Shown here piece by piece: positions 34,663-43,905 of a DNA stretch of 64,000 bases. The DNA is from Yinghuangia soli. GTDB lineage: Bacteria > Actinomycetota > Actinomycetes > Streptomycetales > Streptomycetaceae. The position numbers were made by a program, and so were the translations under genes. Position 1 is the first letter of the stretch; every line of letters starts with the position of its first letter. The stretch covers positions 680,400 through 744,399 of the forward strand of contig NZ_JAKFHA010000001.1 in assembly GCF_021502675.1 (NCBI RefSeq). Direction: 5' to 3'. The notes beneath the pieces are model-generated. The model searched no databases. It was not told the DNA's origin and saw only the letters and a list, made by a program, of their open reading frames with translations.

Positions 34663-36144
34663 ATGGCCAGCACCTCAGGATCCGCCGCAGCGCCCACGCC
34701 CCCTGAGCCGTCGTCAGGCGACCATCCCCTCGACGACGGGGAGCGCGCCGAGCTCGCGCGCCTGCGCAAGCGCACCTCGGGGCGCGGCAAACGCCGGCTG
34801 CGTACCGTCGGCGCGATCCTGGCCATCACGCTGGCTTCCATTTTGGCCCTGGTGTCGGTGGTCGCGGTGTGGGCGAGCGACCAGATCGAGGACACCGACC
34901 GCTACGTCGCCACGGTCGCACCGCTCGCCGAAGACCCGGCGGTGCAGAACGCCGTCGCGAACCGCATCACCAACGCCATCACCAGCCGCATCGACATGGA
35001 CCAGGTCACCGATGCGCTGGCCGACACGCTCGCCGAGAACGGCCTCCCGGCCAACGCCGCGGACACCCTGCGGCGGCTGTCCGGCCCGCTGGAGAGCGGC
35101 GTGCAGAGCTTCGTGCACACCCAGGCGGAGAACGTCGTGCAGAGCGACGTGTTCGCCGACCTGTGGACCACCGTCAACCGCGATGCGCACGCGGCCGTCG
35201 TCAAGGCCCTGACCGGGCAGGGCGACGGCGCCCTGGACGTCGACGGCGGCACCGTCACCCTGCAGCTCGGGCCGATCATCGCGCAGGTCGAGCAGCGCCT
35301 CGTGGACCGCGGCTTCTCGCTTGCCGGTTCGATCCCCGAGGTCGACCGGTCCATCGTGCTCGTGCAGTCCGACCAGCTGGAGAAGGTCCGCGACGGGGTC
35401 GAGCTGCTGCACGCGGTCGGCTGGTGGCTGCCGATCATCACCCTGGCGCTGGCCGCGCTCGGCGTGTGGATCGCACCCAACCGGCGGCGGGGCATCATGG
35501 GCTTCGGCATCGGCCTGCTGGTCTCGATGCTCGTCCTCGGCCTCGCCCTGGTGATCGGACGCCGCATCTACCTCGACAAGCTGCCCGCGACCGTCGAGAA
35601 GGACGCCGCCGCGGCGATCTTCGACGCGCTCGTGCGCTTCATCCGCGAGTCGGCCCGCACGCTCGGCCTGATCGGCGTACTGGCAGCGCTGGCCGCGTTC
35701 CTGTACGGCCCGGCCAAGCTCGCCGTGATGGCCCGGGGCGGCGCCACGAAGGGCCTCGGCTTCGCAGGGCGCGCGGCGTCCGATGCGGGCGTACGCACCG
35801 GCAAGGCGGGGGCGTGGATCGCCTCGCACCGCGCGCCCCTCTACGCAGGCGTGATCGGCCTCGGCGGCCTGTGGCTGTTCCTGTGGAACCACCCCACGCC
35901 CGCCTCGGTGTTCCTGGTCGCGGTGCTCGTGCTGCTGGTCCTGGCGCTCCTGGAGACCGCCGCCGCGGCCGCCGAGGACCACGCCGACCGGCTCGCCCCC
36001 GCGGCCGCGGTCCCCGCGACGCCGGCGGCCCCCGCGGGCCAGGCTCCGGCGGCCGGCCGGAAGACCGCGACCTGGGAGGCCGACGAGCCCAAGTCCCGCG
36101 CGGAGAGCGGCCGTCCTTCGGACGATCGGAAGTCGGAGGAGTAG
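34663..36144 (+). CDS. Multi-pass membrane protein, actinobacterial conserved
   Basis: This 493-residue protein has a soluble N-terminus, a helix at about 46-68, a long extracytoplasmic part (about 70-260) and then several helices (about 260-278, 287-305, 335-350, 403-418, 424-442). An Ala/Pro-rich acidic tail closes it. Similar integral membrane proteins occur widely in Streptomyces without assigned function. The extracytoplasmic part begins IEDTDRYVATVAPLAEDPAVQ, typical of that family. A single gene, apparently with its own promoter. Confidence 0.78.
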   Translation: MASTSGSAAAPTPPEPSSGDHPLDDGERAELARLRKRTSGRGKRRLRTVGAILAITLASILALVSVVAVWASDQIEDTDRYVATVAPLAEDPAVQNAVANRITNAITSRIDMDQVTDALADTLAENGLPANAADTLRRLSGPLESGVQSFVHTQAENVVQSDVFADLWTTVNRDAHAAVVKALTGQGDGALDVDGGTVTLQLGPIIAQVEQRLVDRGFSLAGSIPEVDRSIVLVQSDQLEKVRDGVELLHAVGWWLPIITLALAALGVWIAPNRRRGIMGFGIGLLVSMLVLGLALVIGRRIYLDKLPATVEKDAAAAIFDALVRFIRESARTLGLIGVLAALAAFLYGPAKLAVMARGGATKGLGFAGRAASDAGVRTGKAGAWIASHRAPLYAGVIGLGGLWLFLWNHPTPASVFLVAVLVLLVLALLETAAAAAEDHADRLAPAAAVPATPAAPAGQAPAAGRKTATWEADEPKSRAESGRPSDDRKSEE

Positions 36145-36487
36145 CGCGGGGTGGCGAACGGGAGTAAGGCGGGCATTCTTGCGGTACGCCTTATTCGTCA
36201 CGTTGAGTCCGCACCTGGACACCGCGCGGCGTCGACCATCAGTATGCAGATACGGGCAAACCTGACCGGCAAAGCATCACGACCGATGTCATTCCGGATC
36301 ACAGGCGGAAAACCATGGATGCTTCACCACGGGGCGCTCCACACTGGCCATCCAAGCCGTTCCGCACATTTGAGGATTCAGGGATGCACCATCCCTTCGC
36401 GGTCGCATGCCGCCCCTCGGCCCCGACACGAAGTCCGGCCGACACAGTCCCGCTGTTTTCCCCCGCTTTCCCCCTTACGGGCAGCCC
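36145..36487. promoter_or_regulatory. Intergenic region before ATPase gene
   Basis: The 343 bases hold no supported gene. An inverted repeat AGGGATG-CAC-CATCCCT lies at 36380-36396, and the region is less GC-rich than its surroundings, so it probably contains the promoter of the ATPase at 36488. Confidence 0.35.
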
Positions 36488-37033
36488 ATGACCGTGCCCG
36501 GCCGCCCCGGTTCGCGCCGGGCCGCACACCGAGAAAGCGCCGATGCGCGCGTCCGGCGGGTCGGCGAGAGCTGTCCGAACCCGCGCTCCGAATCGGCCCC
36601 GGGGGCGCCCGGCCCGCCCCCGGGGCCGGTCCTGGTCCGCTGGACGCTGCCGCCGGTGGTCGCCGCGGTTCCCGAAGTCCGGCACCGCCTGCGCGATGTC
36701 TTGCGGGGTTGGCGTATTCACGCCGATCTCGAAGACACCCTCTTACTCGTGGCGACCGAACTCGTGTCCAATTCCGTCCGGCACGCTGCGGTTCTGACCG
36801 AGCGGGTCCGCGTGACACTCGCTCTCACCCAGGGCCGCATCCGGCTCGACGTCACCGACGACCACCCGTTCCGGCCGCGGGCGCTCATGGACACCGACGA
36901 GGACTCGGAGGACGGCCGCGGACTGCTGATCGTCAAACTCACGGTCGCCGAGGCGCACGGCGTCATCGACGTCCTGCCCTCGCAGACCGGCAAGACCATC
37001 CGTGTGCGGGTGCCCGCGTTCCAGCCGTCCTGA
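36488..37033 (+). CDS. RsbW-like ATP-binding regulatory protein
   Basis: This 181-residue protein has a disordered basic N-terminus of about 60 residues and a GHKL ATPase domain. The N-box is ATELVSNSVRHA, the G1 region LDVTDDHPFRP and the G2 region EDGRGLLIVKLT. It is of the single-domain anti-sigma-like class abundant in Streptomyces. The ATG at 36488 is only weakly supported by upstream bases, and a later start is possible. The partner is unknown; no sigma or STAS gene is adjacent. Confidence 0.78.
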   Translation: MTVPGRPGSRRAAHRESADARVRRVGESCPNPRSESAPGAPGPPPGPVLVRWTLPPVVAAVPEVRHRLRDVLRGWRIHADLEDTLLLVATELVSNSVRHAAVLTERVRVTLALTQGRIRLDVTDDHPFRPRALMDTDEDSEDGRGLLIVKLTVAEAHGVIDVLPSQTGKTIRVRVPAFQPS

Positions 37034-37046
37034 ACCCGCGACCGGG

Positions 37047-38252
37047 TCAGGCCGGCACCACCCGGACCGGGACGCTCTCCAGCGCCCGGGACACGTGCCC
37101 GAGCCGCCGCCGCGGCTCCCCCGCCGGCTCGATCCGGGCGACCTTGCCCACCAGCGCCACGAGCAGCGCCTTCGCCTCCAGCCGGGCCAGCGCCTGGCCC
37201 GCGCAGCTGTGCGCACCCGAGCCGAACGCCAGGTGGTCCACCGGGTTGCGGCCCACGTCGAAGCGGTCCGGGTCGGCCCACTTGCGCCCGTCCCGGTTCG
37301 CCGCGCCGAACAGCAGCATCGCCCGCGCCCCGGCCGGGACCTTCACCCCGTCGACCTCGGTGTCGCACGTGACATGCCGGAAGAACGCCTGGACGGGGGC
37401 GTCGTAGCGCAGCACTTCCTCGAACGCGCCGGGGATCAGCGCGGGGTTGGCGCGCAGCGCCGCCCACTGGTCGGGGTGCTCGGCGAGCAGCAGGAGCAGC
37501 TGCGCCAGCGCATCGGACGTCGTGCCCATGCCGGACACCAGGAACGTCATGATGACCGACATCGCCTCGACTTCGTTGACCTCGCCGCGGTCGGCCGCCT
37601 CGAACACCTTGGCGCCCATGCCGTCCGGGTCGAGGTTCTCGCGGGTCACCACCTCGCCGATGTACCGGATGAGGTCGTCGAGGAGCGGCTGCGCGGCCGT
37701 CGAACGCTCGTTCTCCGGTCCGAAGTTGTCGAACACCGCGGCAGCCCACTGCGGCAGCCGCTCGCGGCCCTGCACCGGCAGGCCCACCAGGTCGCCGAGG
37801 ATCTCCACCGGGAACGTGCGCCCCCAGTCCTGCACCGCATCGAACGTGCCGCGCGCCAGCAGGTCGGCGACCAGGTCCTCGGCCCGGATCCGGATCATGT
37901 CGCCCAGCTTCGGCAGGTGCCGCGGCCCCAACTGGGCGCCCATCAGGCGCCGGTAGCGGTCCAGCTCGGGCGGGTCGACGCCGCTGGGCAGCCCGGCCTC
38001 GACCGGGTCGGCGAGCCGGCGCAGCCCGACGCCGCCCGCCGAGGAGAACGTCTCCGCATCGCGCAGCGCCTCGCGCACGTCGGCGTACCGGCCGATGGCC
38101 CAGACGTCGTGCAGCGGGATGTGGACCGCCGCGCCGGCCTCGCGCACCCGCGCCCAGGCCGGGTAGGGGTCGGCCAGCACCGCGTCGGCGAAGGGGTCGA
38201 AGCCCGGGTCGAGAGCCTGGCTCGTGCTCGCCGGGCCGGACTGCGCACTCAC
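37047..38252 (-). CDS. Cytochrome P450
   Basis: This soluble bacterial class-I P450 (401 aa) has all landmarks: I-helix VSGMGTTSDALAQ, the K-helix ExxR in FEEVLRYDAP and the heme loop FGSGAHSCAGQALARLEA with the cysteine ligand. I chose GTG 38252, which has AGGAAGAAGG just upstream. No ferredoxin or ferredoxin reductase gene is next to it. The substrate cannot be predicted. It lies convergent to the ATPase gene. Confidence 0.93.
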   Translation of the reverse strand: MSAQSGPASTSQALDPGFDPFADAVLADPYPAWARVREAGAAVHIPLHDVWAIGRYADVREALRDAETFSSAGGVGLRRLADPVEAGLPSGVDPPELDRYRRLMGAQLGPRHLPKLGDMIRIRAEDLVADLLARGTFDAVQDWGRTFPVEILGDLVGLPVQGRERLPQWAAAVFDNFGPENERSTAAQPLLDDLIRYIGEVVTRENLDPDGMGAKVFEAADRGEVNEVEAMSVIMTFLVSGMGTTSDALAQLLLLLAEHPDQWAALRANPALIPGAFEEVLRYDAPVQAFFRHVTCDTEVDGVKVPAGARAMLLFGAANRDGRKWADPDRFDVGRNPVDHLAFGSGAHSCAGQALARLEAKALLVALVGKVARIEPAGEPRRRLGHVSRALESVPVRVVPA

Positions 38253-38426
38253 GCGTACCTTCTTCCTCGGCCCTGCACCGGCCGTAGAACGCACCGGTGA
38301 CCGTGGGACGACGGGCCGGAAAACGCTGGGGAGCAAGGTAGTGCCAATCGGCGGCCGCCAGAAGACCCGGATCCCGGCGAATCGGCGCCCCGCGCGCGCG
38401 AATCCGCCCGCGGACCGGGTATCCGG

Positions 38427-40133
38427 CTACCCGCGCGCCGGAGCCGCGCACTCCGGTATGGGCCCGACCAGCACACCTGTGCGAGCCACCACCGGGCTCG
38501 GGTTCCCGCGGTCGAACTTGCGGACCACGACATGTTTCTGCTGCGGATCGCCGACGGTGTCGAACGAGATCACCCCGGTCGCACCGCGCACGGCCGCGGC
38601 ACCGCAGGTCCCGTCCAGCCCGGCCCGGACCGCCTCGCGCAGCGCGTCGCCGGACTTCGCCCCCGCGTCCTTCGGGGCCGCCGCGGCCATCACCATCAGG
38701 CCGTCGTACGCCGCCATCGACGAGCTCGACGGAAGCACGCCCGGGTTGGCCGCGGCGAACTGCGCGAAGAAGGCGTGCGCCCGGACGTCGGGCGCGTCCG
38801 GCCAGAGCTCTTTGGTGGTCGGCGCGTAGTCGACGAAGTAGAGCGGGCGGTCGTCGGAGAACGACAGCGCCGCGGCGGCGCCCGGGCGCTGCATCGTCTT
38901 CGCCGACTCCAGCACGGCCAGGTCGTCGCCCGCCACGATCGGCAGGGCCTTGCAGCCGCGTTCGTCCATCGCCGCGGAAAGGCTGCGCAGGTCGTCGGCC
39001 CGCCCGGTGAACACCACCGCGTCGTAGCCGCGCCCGGCGGCCGCCTCGGCGCAGGCCGGCTCGACCGCCTTGGCCATCTCGGCCTGCAGGGCGAGGCGGT
39101 CCTGGCCCTGGTACGCCCGGGCATGCGGCCAGGTGCCGGGCGGGCTCGCGTAGTACGCCGACTGGACGTCGCCCGCCAGGTTGGTGCTGTAGGCGTCCTT
39201 GTCGCGGAACACGATGAACGGCCGCTTCGCCCGCGGCGCCTTGGTGGCCGGATCCACCTCGCGCAGGAACTTCACGATCAGCTCGGCCTCGGCGCTGTTC
39301 TTCGCGGCGATCCGCCAGTACCACGCGAACATGCGACGCCCGGCCTGCGGCGCGGTCAGGTCGTCCGAGGTCGCCGTCGTGGCCAGCATCGGGATCTTGG
39401 CTTCGTCGAACAGCGATATGGCGGACGACGTGGTCCCGCGGCCTTGGTTGAGCCCGACCACCCCGGCGAACGACGGGTCGAGCCGACCGGACTCGATCAC
39501 CTTGGCGGCCACCGCCTCGGCATGCGAGAAACCCGCTCCGACGTCCGCGACCACCAGCCTGACCAGCGGCAGGGTGCCCGGGTGGGCGTCCGATCCGTCG
39601 CCGTTGTGCTCGCGCAATGCGGTGTGGATACCGCGCAGTTGGTAGACCCCGCCGAGTACGTCGATGGGCCGGTTCTGGGCGTCGCCGGTCAGCGGCAGCA
39701 TCGCCACCACCGTGACGGTCGGCTTGCCGCGCTGCTCGACGCTGCGGTTGTCCTGCCCGACCAGGTCGAGGATCGCGGCGATGTCCGGATCGCCGTGCGC
39801 CAGCACCGCGGACGGGCCGGTGGCGAACCCCACGCAGCGCGGGTCGGCGGCGCCGCCCGGCGTGCCCAGCCAGGTCCACGGCTGCACCGGGCCGGCCGGC
39901 GGCGCACAGGTGTCGCCGACCGGCGCGATCGGGGCCGGCGGCGCGGCGGTCGGGGACTGCGTAGGCGGCACCTTCTTCTTCCCGTCCCCGCCGGTCAGCA
40001 GCGCGGGCACGATGGCCGCCGCGGCCACCGCCAGGCACACCCCGGCGGCCAGCAGCACCGTTCCCTTGCGGGTGGCCGGGCGGTGCAGCTGAAACCAGTC
40101 GACGATCGCGCGGAACATCTTGGCAAGGCCCAT
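38427..40133 (-). CDS. Membrane-anchored periplasmic-binding-like receptor of the caspase operon
   Basis: This 568-residue protein has a short cytosolic N-terminus, one transmembrane helix (about 24-47, TVLLAAGVCLAVAAAAIVPALL) and a large extracytoplasmic type-I periplasmic-binding fold. The fold shows TVTVVAMLPLTGDAQ, FAGVVGLNQGRGTTSSAI and the late SSSSMAAYDGLMVMA. It looks like a branched-chain amino-acid binding protein but has no lipobox and no ABC permease nearby. Its ATG overlaps the caspase stop by one base (TGATG), so the two are made together. I infer a sensor that detects an external ligand and controls the protease; the ligand is unknown. Confidence 0.8.
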   Translation of the reverse strand: MGLAKMFRAIVDWFQLHRPATRKGTVLLAAGVCLAVAAAAIVPALLTGGDGKKKVPPTQSPTAAPPAPIAPVGDTCAPPAGPVQPWTWLGTPGGAADPRCVGFATGPSAVLAHGDPDIAAILDLVGQDNRSVEQRGKPTVTVVAMLPLTGDAQNRPIDVLGGVYQLRGIHTALREHNGDGSDAHPGTLPLVRLVVADVGAGFSHAEAVAAKVIESGRLDPSFAGVVGLNQGRGTTSSAISLFDEAKIPMLATTATSDDLTAPQAGRRMFAWYWRIAAKNSAEAELIVKFLREVDPATKAPRAKRPFIVFRDKDAYSTNLAGDVQSAYYASPPGTWPHARAYQGQDRLALQAEMAKAVEPACAEAAAGRGYDAVVFTGRADDLRSLSAAMDERGCKALPIVAGDDLAVLESAKTMQRPGAAAALSFSDDRPLYFVDYAPTTKELWPDAPDVRAHAFFAQFAAANPGVLPSSSSMAAYDGLMVMAAAAPKDAGAKSGDALREAVRAGLDGTCGAAAVRGATGVISFDTVGDPQQKHVVVRKFDRGNPSPVVARTGVLVGPIPECAAPARG

Positions 40134-41062
40134 CAAGCGCCTCCGCCGAAACCGCTCCCGGGCCCGGCGCCCGGTTCGGCGTCCGGGTCCTCGGGGCTCA
40201 CCACCACCAGCTCGGAACGCTGCCCGGCGACCCGGGTGTTGCTCCGCACCTGGGCGTCCACCTGCGGCAGCACCGTCCGGAACAGCGCCGCGTACACCTC
40301 GGGGCCGACGCCCGCACCGCTGCGCACGGTGTCGATGAACGCCCGGGTGAACTCCGACGGCTTCCACCCGCCGCCCGCCGCGGCGCGCTCGGTGGCCCGG
40401 CAGGACGCCAGGATCACCACGGTCGGCACCAGCCCGACGTGGTGCAGCCCCGCCCCCGGGACGTGGTCCTGGGCGCGCAGCAGGATGCTCGACCGCGGGT
40501 CCTGCCGCTTGCGGCGCTCCTCGACGGACGGCCCGCGCAGCTCCTCGGTGAGATTGCGCTTGAACGCCAACTCCTCGGCGATCGCGCCCGCGTAGCAGGT
40601 GTCGACCACCACGATGACGGTCGATGCCTGGCAGGCCGCGATGGCGTCCGCGACCCACCCCGCGGCCAGCCCCGACTTCGCCAGCCGGGCGCGCGTGGTG
40701 TCCTCCGCGACGAAGTAGACCTTGGGCGGGCCCTTGTCGCCGCGCTCCGGCTCGGCCCGGTCGGCGTGCGTGGACAGGTAGAGGAAGCGGGTGTCGCCCG
40801 GCTCGGCGTCCTCCAGGTGCGCCTCGATGCGCTCCTCGATGCTCGCCGCCTTGGCGTTGTGCAGCCGCTCGACCTCGAACCCGCCCAGGATGTGCGACGC
40901 GTCGCGGCGCAGCAGCGCCTCCAGGTGCCGGCCGTCCTCGACCGCGGAGGTCAGCCGCGGATAGCGGTCCTCGTCGCGGAAGCGCGACCCGGTCACCAGC
41001 AGGGCCCGGCGGGCGGCCTGCGGCCGGGCGCCGCGCGCGCCGCGGCGGCCGTCACCGATCAC
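40133..41062 (-). CDS. Caspase-like (peptidase C14) protein
   Basis: This 309-residue protein has a caspase-hemoglobinase fold. ARRALLVTGSRF is the first strand and the catalytic dyad is predicted as H99 in YLSTHADR and C156 in VVDTCYAG. The usual SGHG context of the histidine is replaced by STHA. VILASCRATERAAAGGGW matches the late specificity region, and the C-terminus is disordered and acidic. The GTG start overlaps the stop of the EACC1-like gene (GTGA). Caspase-like proteases in bacteria often act as effectors in conflict or regulated-death systems. The substrate is unknown. Confidence 0.86.
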   Translation of the reverse strand: MIGDGRRGARGARPQAARRALLVTGSRFRDEDRYPRLTSAVEDGRHLEALLRRDASHILGGFEVERLHNAKAASIEERIEAHLEDAEPGDTRFLYLSTHADRAEPERGDKGPPKVYFVAEDTTRARLAKSGLAAGWVADAIAACQASTVIVVVDTCYAGAIAEELAFKRNLTEELRGPSVEERRKRQDPRSSILLRAQDHVPGAGLHHVGLVPTVVILASCRATERAAAGGGWKPSEFTRAFIDTVRSGAGVGPEVYAALFRTVLPQVDAQVRSNTRVAGQRSELVVVSPEDPDAEPGAGPGSGFGGGA

Positions 41063-41550
41063 GCGGCGCCGTCCGGACGGCCGCCGGTCCCGCGCTCGCC
41101 GTCGTCGTCGCCGGGGTCCGCGTCCTCGGCGCCGTCCTCGCCCGCGCCGGCGGCGCCCGGCTCCGTTGCCGGTTCGGCTTCCGGCCGTGCTTCCGGCAGC
41201 GGCGGATCCACACCGCCGATCTCGCTTGTCCCGTCCGGGCGTTGCTCGCGCACGCGGCGGAACCGCGAGCCGCGCAGCCAGCGCACCAGGATGTCGCCGA
41301 TCACGTTCACCGCGAGCGCCTGGCCCATGCCGATGGCGATGGTCAGCAGCGCCTGCGGCTCGACACCGCGGAACCCCTCCGGGGCCTCCTCGGGCCGCCG
41401 GACCTCGGCGTTCACTCCCGCACCGCGGAGTTCGGCGTACAGCTGGTCCATCTCGCGGGCCTGGTCGACGAGTTCGTCGTCGGGTACGTCGTCCGCGAGG
41501 TACGCGGTGAACACCAGGACGCCCGTCTGCCCGTCGCTCCGACCCGTCAT
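41059..41550 (-). CDS. EACC1-like effector-associated component
   Basis: This 163-residue protein resembles effector-associated constant component 1. An alpha/beta N-terminus contains MDQLYAELRGAGVNAEVRRPEEAPEGFRG. A hydrophobic amphipathic helix follows (about 66-92, LLTIAIGMGQALAVNVIGDILVRWL) and then a basic strand pair. The last 50 residues are acidic and disordered. EACC1 proteins are encoded next to variable effectors such as caspases or trypsins in actinobacteria and are thought to couple sensing to effector activation. GGGGGAG precedes the ATG. It is the first gene of the operon. The family call is from memory of the consensus. Confidence 0.68.
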   Translation of the reverse strand: MTGRSDGQTGVLVFTAYLADDVPDDELVDQAREMDQLYAELRGAGVNAEVRRPEEAPEGFRGVEPQALLTIAIGMGQALAVNVIGDILVRWLRGSRFRRVREQRPDGTSEIGGVDPPLPEARPEAEPATEPGAAGAGEDGAEDADPGDDDGERGTGGRPDGAA

Positions 41551-41609
41551 CGCGGCTCCCCCAGTCGGCCAACGATCATCTCGGGGTCATTGTTGCGCAA
41601 ACCCCGGGG

Positions 41610-41641
41610 CCCGCGCGGTGTCCTCGTCGACACCGCGCGGG
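41610..41641 (-). terminator. Hairpin terminator after glutaryl-CoA dehydrogenase gene
   Basis: CCCGCGCGGTGTC (41610-41622) and GACACCGCGCGGG (41629-41641) form a perfect 13-bp stem with a six-base loop. It lies between the dehydrogenase stop (41721) and the EACC1-like start (41550), so it separates the two same-strand units. Confidence 0.75.
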
Positions 41642-41720
41642 ATAGCGGGAGTTCCCTCGGCCGCGCAGCCGGCTGCGCACTCGGCTGCGCGCCGGGCAGC
41701 GCGCCCGGTCGGGCCGCGGG

Positions 41721-42899
41721 TCAGCGGAAGGCCTCCAGGCCGGTCAGCGCCTTGCCGATCACCAACGTGTGCATCTCCGAGGTGCCTTCGTACGTCAGTA
41801 CGGACTCCAGGTTGGTGACGTGCCGCATGACCGGATACTCCAGCGAGATGCCGTTGGCGCCCAGGATGGTGCGCGAGGTGCGGCAGATCTCGATGGCCTC
41901 GCGGACGTTGTTGAGCTTGCCGAAGCTGACCTGGTCCGGGTGCAGCTTGCCGGCGTCCTTGCGGCGGCCGAGGTGCAGCGCGAGCAGCAGGCCCTTGTGG
42001 AGTTCGACCGCCATGTCCGCGAACTTGGCCTGGGTGAGCTGGAATCCGGCGATCGGCTTGCCGAACTGCTCGCGCGTCGCCGCGTAGTCGAGTGCCGTCT
42101 CCAGGCACGTGCGCGCGGCCCCGAGCGAGCCCCAGACGATCCCGTACCGCGCCTCGCCCAAGCAGGTCAGCGGCCCGCGCATGCCGACGACACCGGGCAG
42201 CACCGCCTCGGCCGGCAACCGCACCTGGTCGAGCACCAGTTCGCTGGTCACCGACGCGCGCAGCGACATCTTGTGGTGGATGTCGGGCGTCGAGAGCCCC
42301 GGCGTGTCGGTCGGCACCACGAACCCGCGTACGCCCTCATCGGTACGCGCCCACACGACCGCCACCGAGGCCACCGAGCCGTTGGTGATCCACATCTTGC
42401 GGCCGTCGAGGATCCAGTCGGTGCCGTCCCGCTTGGCATGCGTCCGCATGGAGGCGGGGTCGGAGCCGTGGTCCGGCTCGGTCAGCCCGAAGCAGCCGAT
42501 GGCCTCCCCCGCGGCCATCCGCGGCAGCCACTCCTGCTTCTGCTCCTCCGAGCCGAACCGGTGGATCGCGAACATCGCCAGCGAGCCCTGCACCGACACC
42601 AGCGACCGCAGCCCCGAGTCGCACGCCTCGAACTCCAGGCAGGCAAGGCCGTACTGCACCGCGCTCGCACCCGCGCACCCGTAGCCCTCCAGGTGCATCC
42701 CGAAGGCCCCGATCCGTCCCAGCTCGAGCGCCAACTCGCGCACGGTGGGCATCTCCCCGCGCTCGAACCAGTCGGCGACATAGGGCGCCACCCGCTCCGC
42801 ACAGAACCTGCGCACGGTGTCGCGGACGGCCAGCTCCTCGGCATCGAACAAGTCGTCGATGCCCAGGGGGTCCCGCGGATCGATCGGCGCGAGCGCCAT
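41721..42899 (-). CDS. gcdH: Glutaryl-CoA dehydrogenase-like acyl-CoA dehydrogenase
   Basis: This FAD enzyme (392 aa) of the acyl-CoA dehydrogenase family oxidises and decarboxylates glutaryl-CoA to crotonyl-CoA in lysine and aromatic degradation. The motifs GCFGLTEPDHGSDPASM, KMWITNGSVA and the catalytic TYEGTSEMHTLVIGKALTG are closest to GcdH. The ATG at 42899 follows GGGAGG. No partner genes of lysine catabolism are adjacent. Confidence 0.88.
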   Translation of the reverse strand: MALAPIDPRDPLGIDDLFDAEELAVRDTVRRFCAERVAPYVADWFERGEMPTVRELALELGRIGAFGMHLEGYGCAGASAVQYGLACLEFEACDSGLRSLVSVQGSLAMFAIHRFGSEEQKQEWLPRMAAGEAIGCFGLTEPDHGSDPASMRTHAKRDGTDWILDGRKMWITNGSVASVAVVWARTDEGVRGFVVPTDTPGLSTPDIHHKMSLRASVTSELVLDQVRLPAEAVLPGVVGMRGPLTCLGEARYGIVWGSLGAARTCLETALDYAATREQFGKPIAGFQLTQAKFADMAVELHKGLLLALHLGRRKDAGKLHPDQVSFGKLNNVREAIEICRTSRTILGANGISLEYPVMRHVTNLESVLTYEGTSEMHTLVIGKALTGLEAFR

Positions 42900-43486
42900 G
42901 TCAGCCTCCCGGTCGTCGGCCGGCTGCTCCGCCGCCCGTTCCGCCCACTTTGCTACCACTCGGTAGACGGTGATGTCTCCCCCGCCACGAAGATCGAGTG
43001 ACGGTACACACCCCGCCGACGCCGCACCGCGACGACCTGAAGGACCACCGGCAGCACGGCGCAAGGGCAGCCGACGCGAAGTCGCCCCGGCCGATCAACC
43101 CCGCCAAGCACACTCGCCGCCCGCGCGCCCCGCAGTCGCCTCTTGGGCGGCGCCCGAACGAGGCGCCACACGCCGACGAGACAAGGAGGGAAGACAAGGG
43201 CGCGGGGGACGCCGGACACGAGTCGGGGCTCGGGAGGGACACCGACGCAGGCCGCCCGTCACATGGGCGGGGAGCGAGCGGGGACGAAGCCGCGGGGCGA
43301 CGCCCACGCGGCGGCACAGGTCGAGTGGAGGGCATCACGAGGCACCGCCGCGCCTCGACGCAACGGGGACGCGAGCGACACGGCCGAACCTGCCGACCGG
43401 CCACCGCAGCGCAGCCCTGGCATGGCGGACGCGCACGTCGAACTTGCCGACCGCGCACAGCCACCAGCCCCGCCCGCGCGGGCGGG

Positions 43487-43905
43487 GCCATGCAACGGCG
43501 CAGTGCGGGCGGGGTCGCGGGTAGCGGGTGCCGCGCATCGGTCGGCCGGACGGACCCGCAGGACCGCGGGTGGCGGGTGGCGGGTGCCGCGCGTCGGTCG
43601 GCGGGGCGAACTCGCAGGGCCGACCGCAGGCCTCGCACGCGCGGGACGCCATGCAGCGGCGCAGCGCGCGCGGAGGCCGACGCGAGACGAAACTACGAGG
43701 GCAGCGCGCGCGGTCGCGGGTGGCGGGTGCCGCCCGTCGGTCGGCCGGGCGGACCCGCAGGACCGACCGCAGGCCTCGCACGCGGGGGACACCATGCAGC
43801 GGCGCAGCGCGCGCGGGGTCGCGGGTGCCGCGCGTCGGTCGGCCGGGCGGACTCGCAGGGCCGACGGCAGTCCGCGCACGCGGGGGACGCCATGCAGCGG
43901 CGCGG
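43487..43905. repeat. Imperfect tandem repeats of about 100 bases in a non-coding block
   Basis: The block 42900-44095 (1.2 kb) has no gene I can support. Within it a unit of about 98 bases recurs. It begins GGGTGCCGCGCGTCGG, continues through CGCAGGGCCGACCGCAGG and ends near ATGCAGCGGCGCAGCG. Full copies start at 43582, 43725 and 43823. A truncated copy starts at 43526, and the end of another lies at 43487-43521. Spacings of 56, 143 and 98 bases are not multiples of three, so this is not a repeated protein. Long open frames here only reflect GC content. Confidence 0.7.

Noticed and set aside
38427-40133. Ordinary branched-chain amino-acid ABC binding protein
   Set aside because: It has a transmembrane anchor instead of a lipobox, no permease or ATPase genes, and is translationally coupled to a caspase-like gene.
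43259-43893. Repeated Cys-containing peptide (SPACEACGRSC-like) on the minus strand of the repeat block
   Set aside because: Copies fall in different reading frames because the repeat spacing is not a multiple of three, so it is not a repeated protein domain.
43487-43905. Possible CRISPR array
   Set aside because: Repeats are about 98 bases, imperfect and nearly contiguous, with no regular unique spacers and no cas genes.
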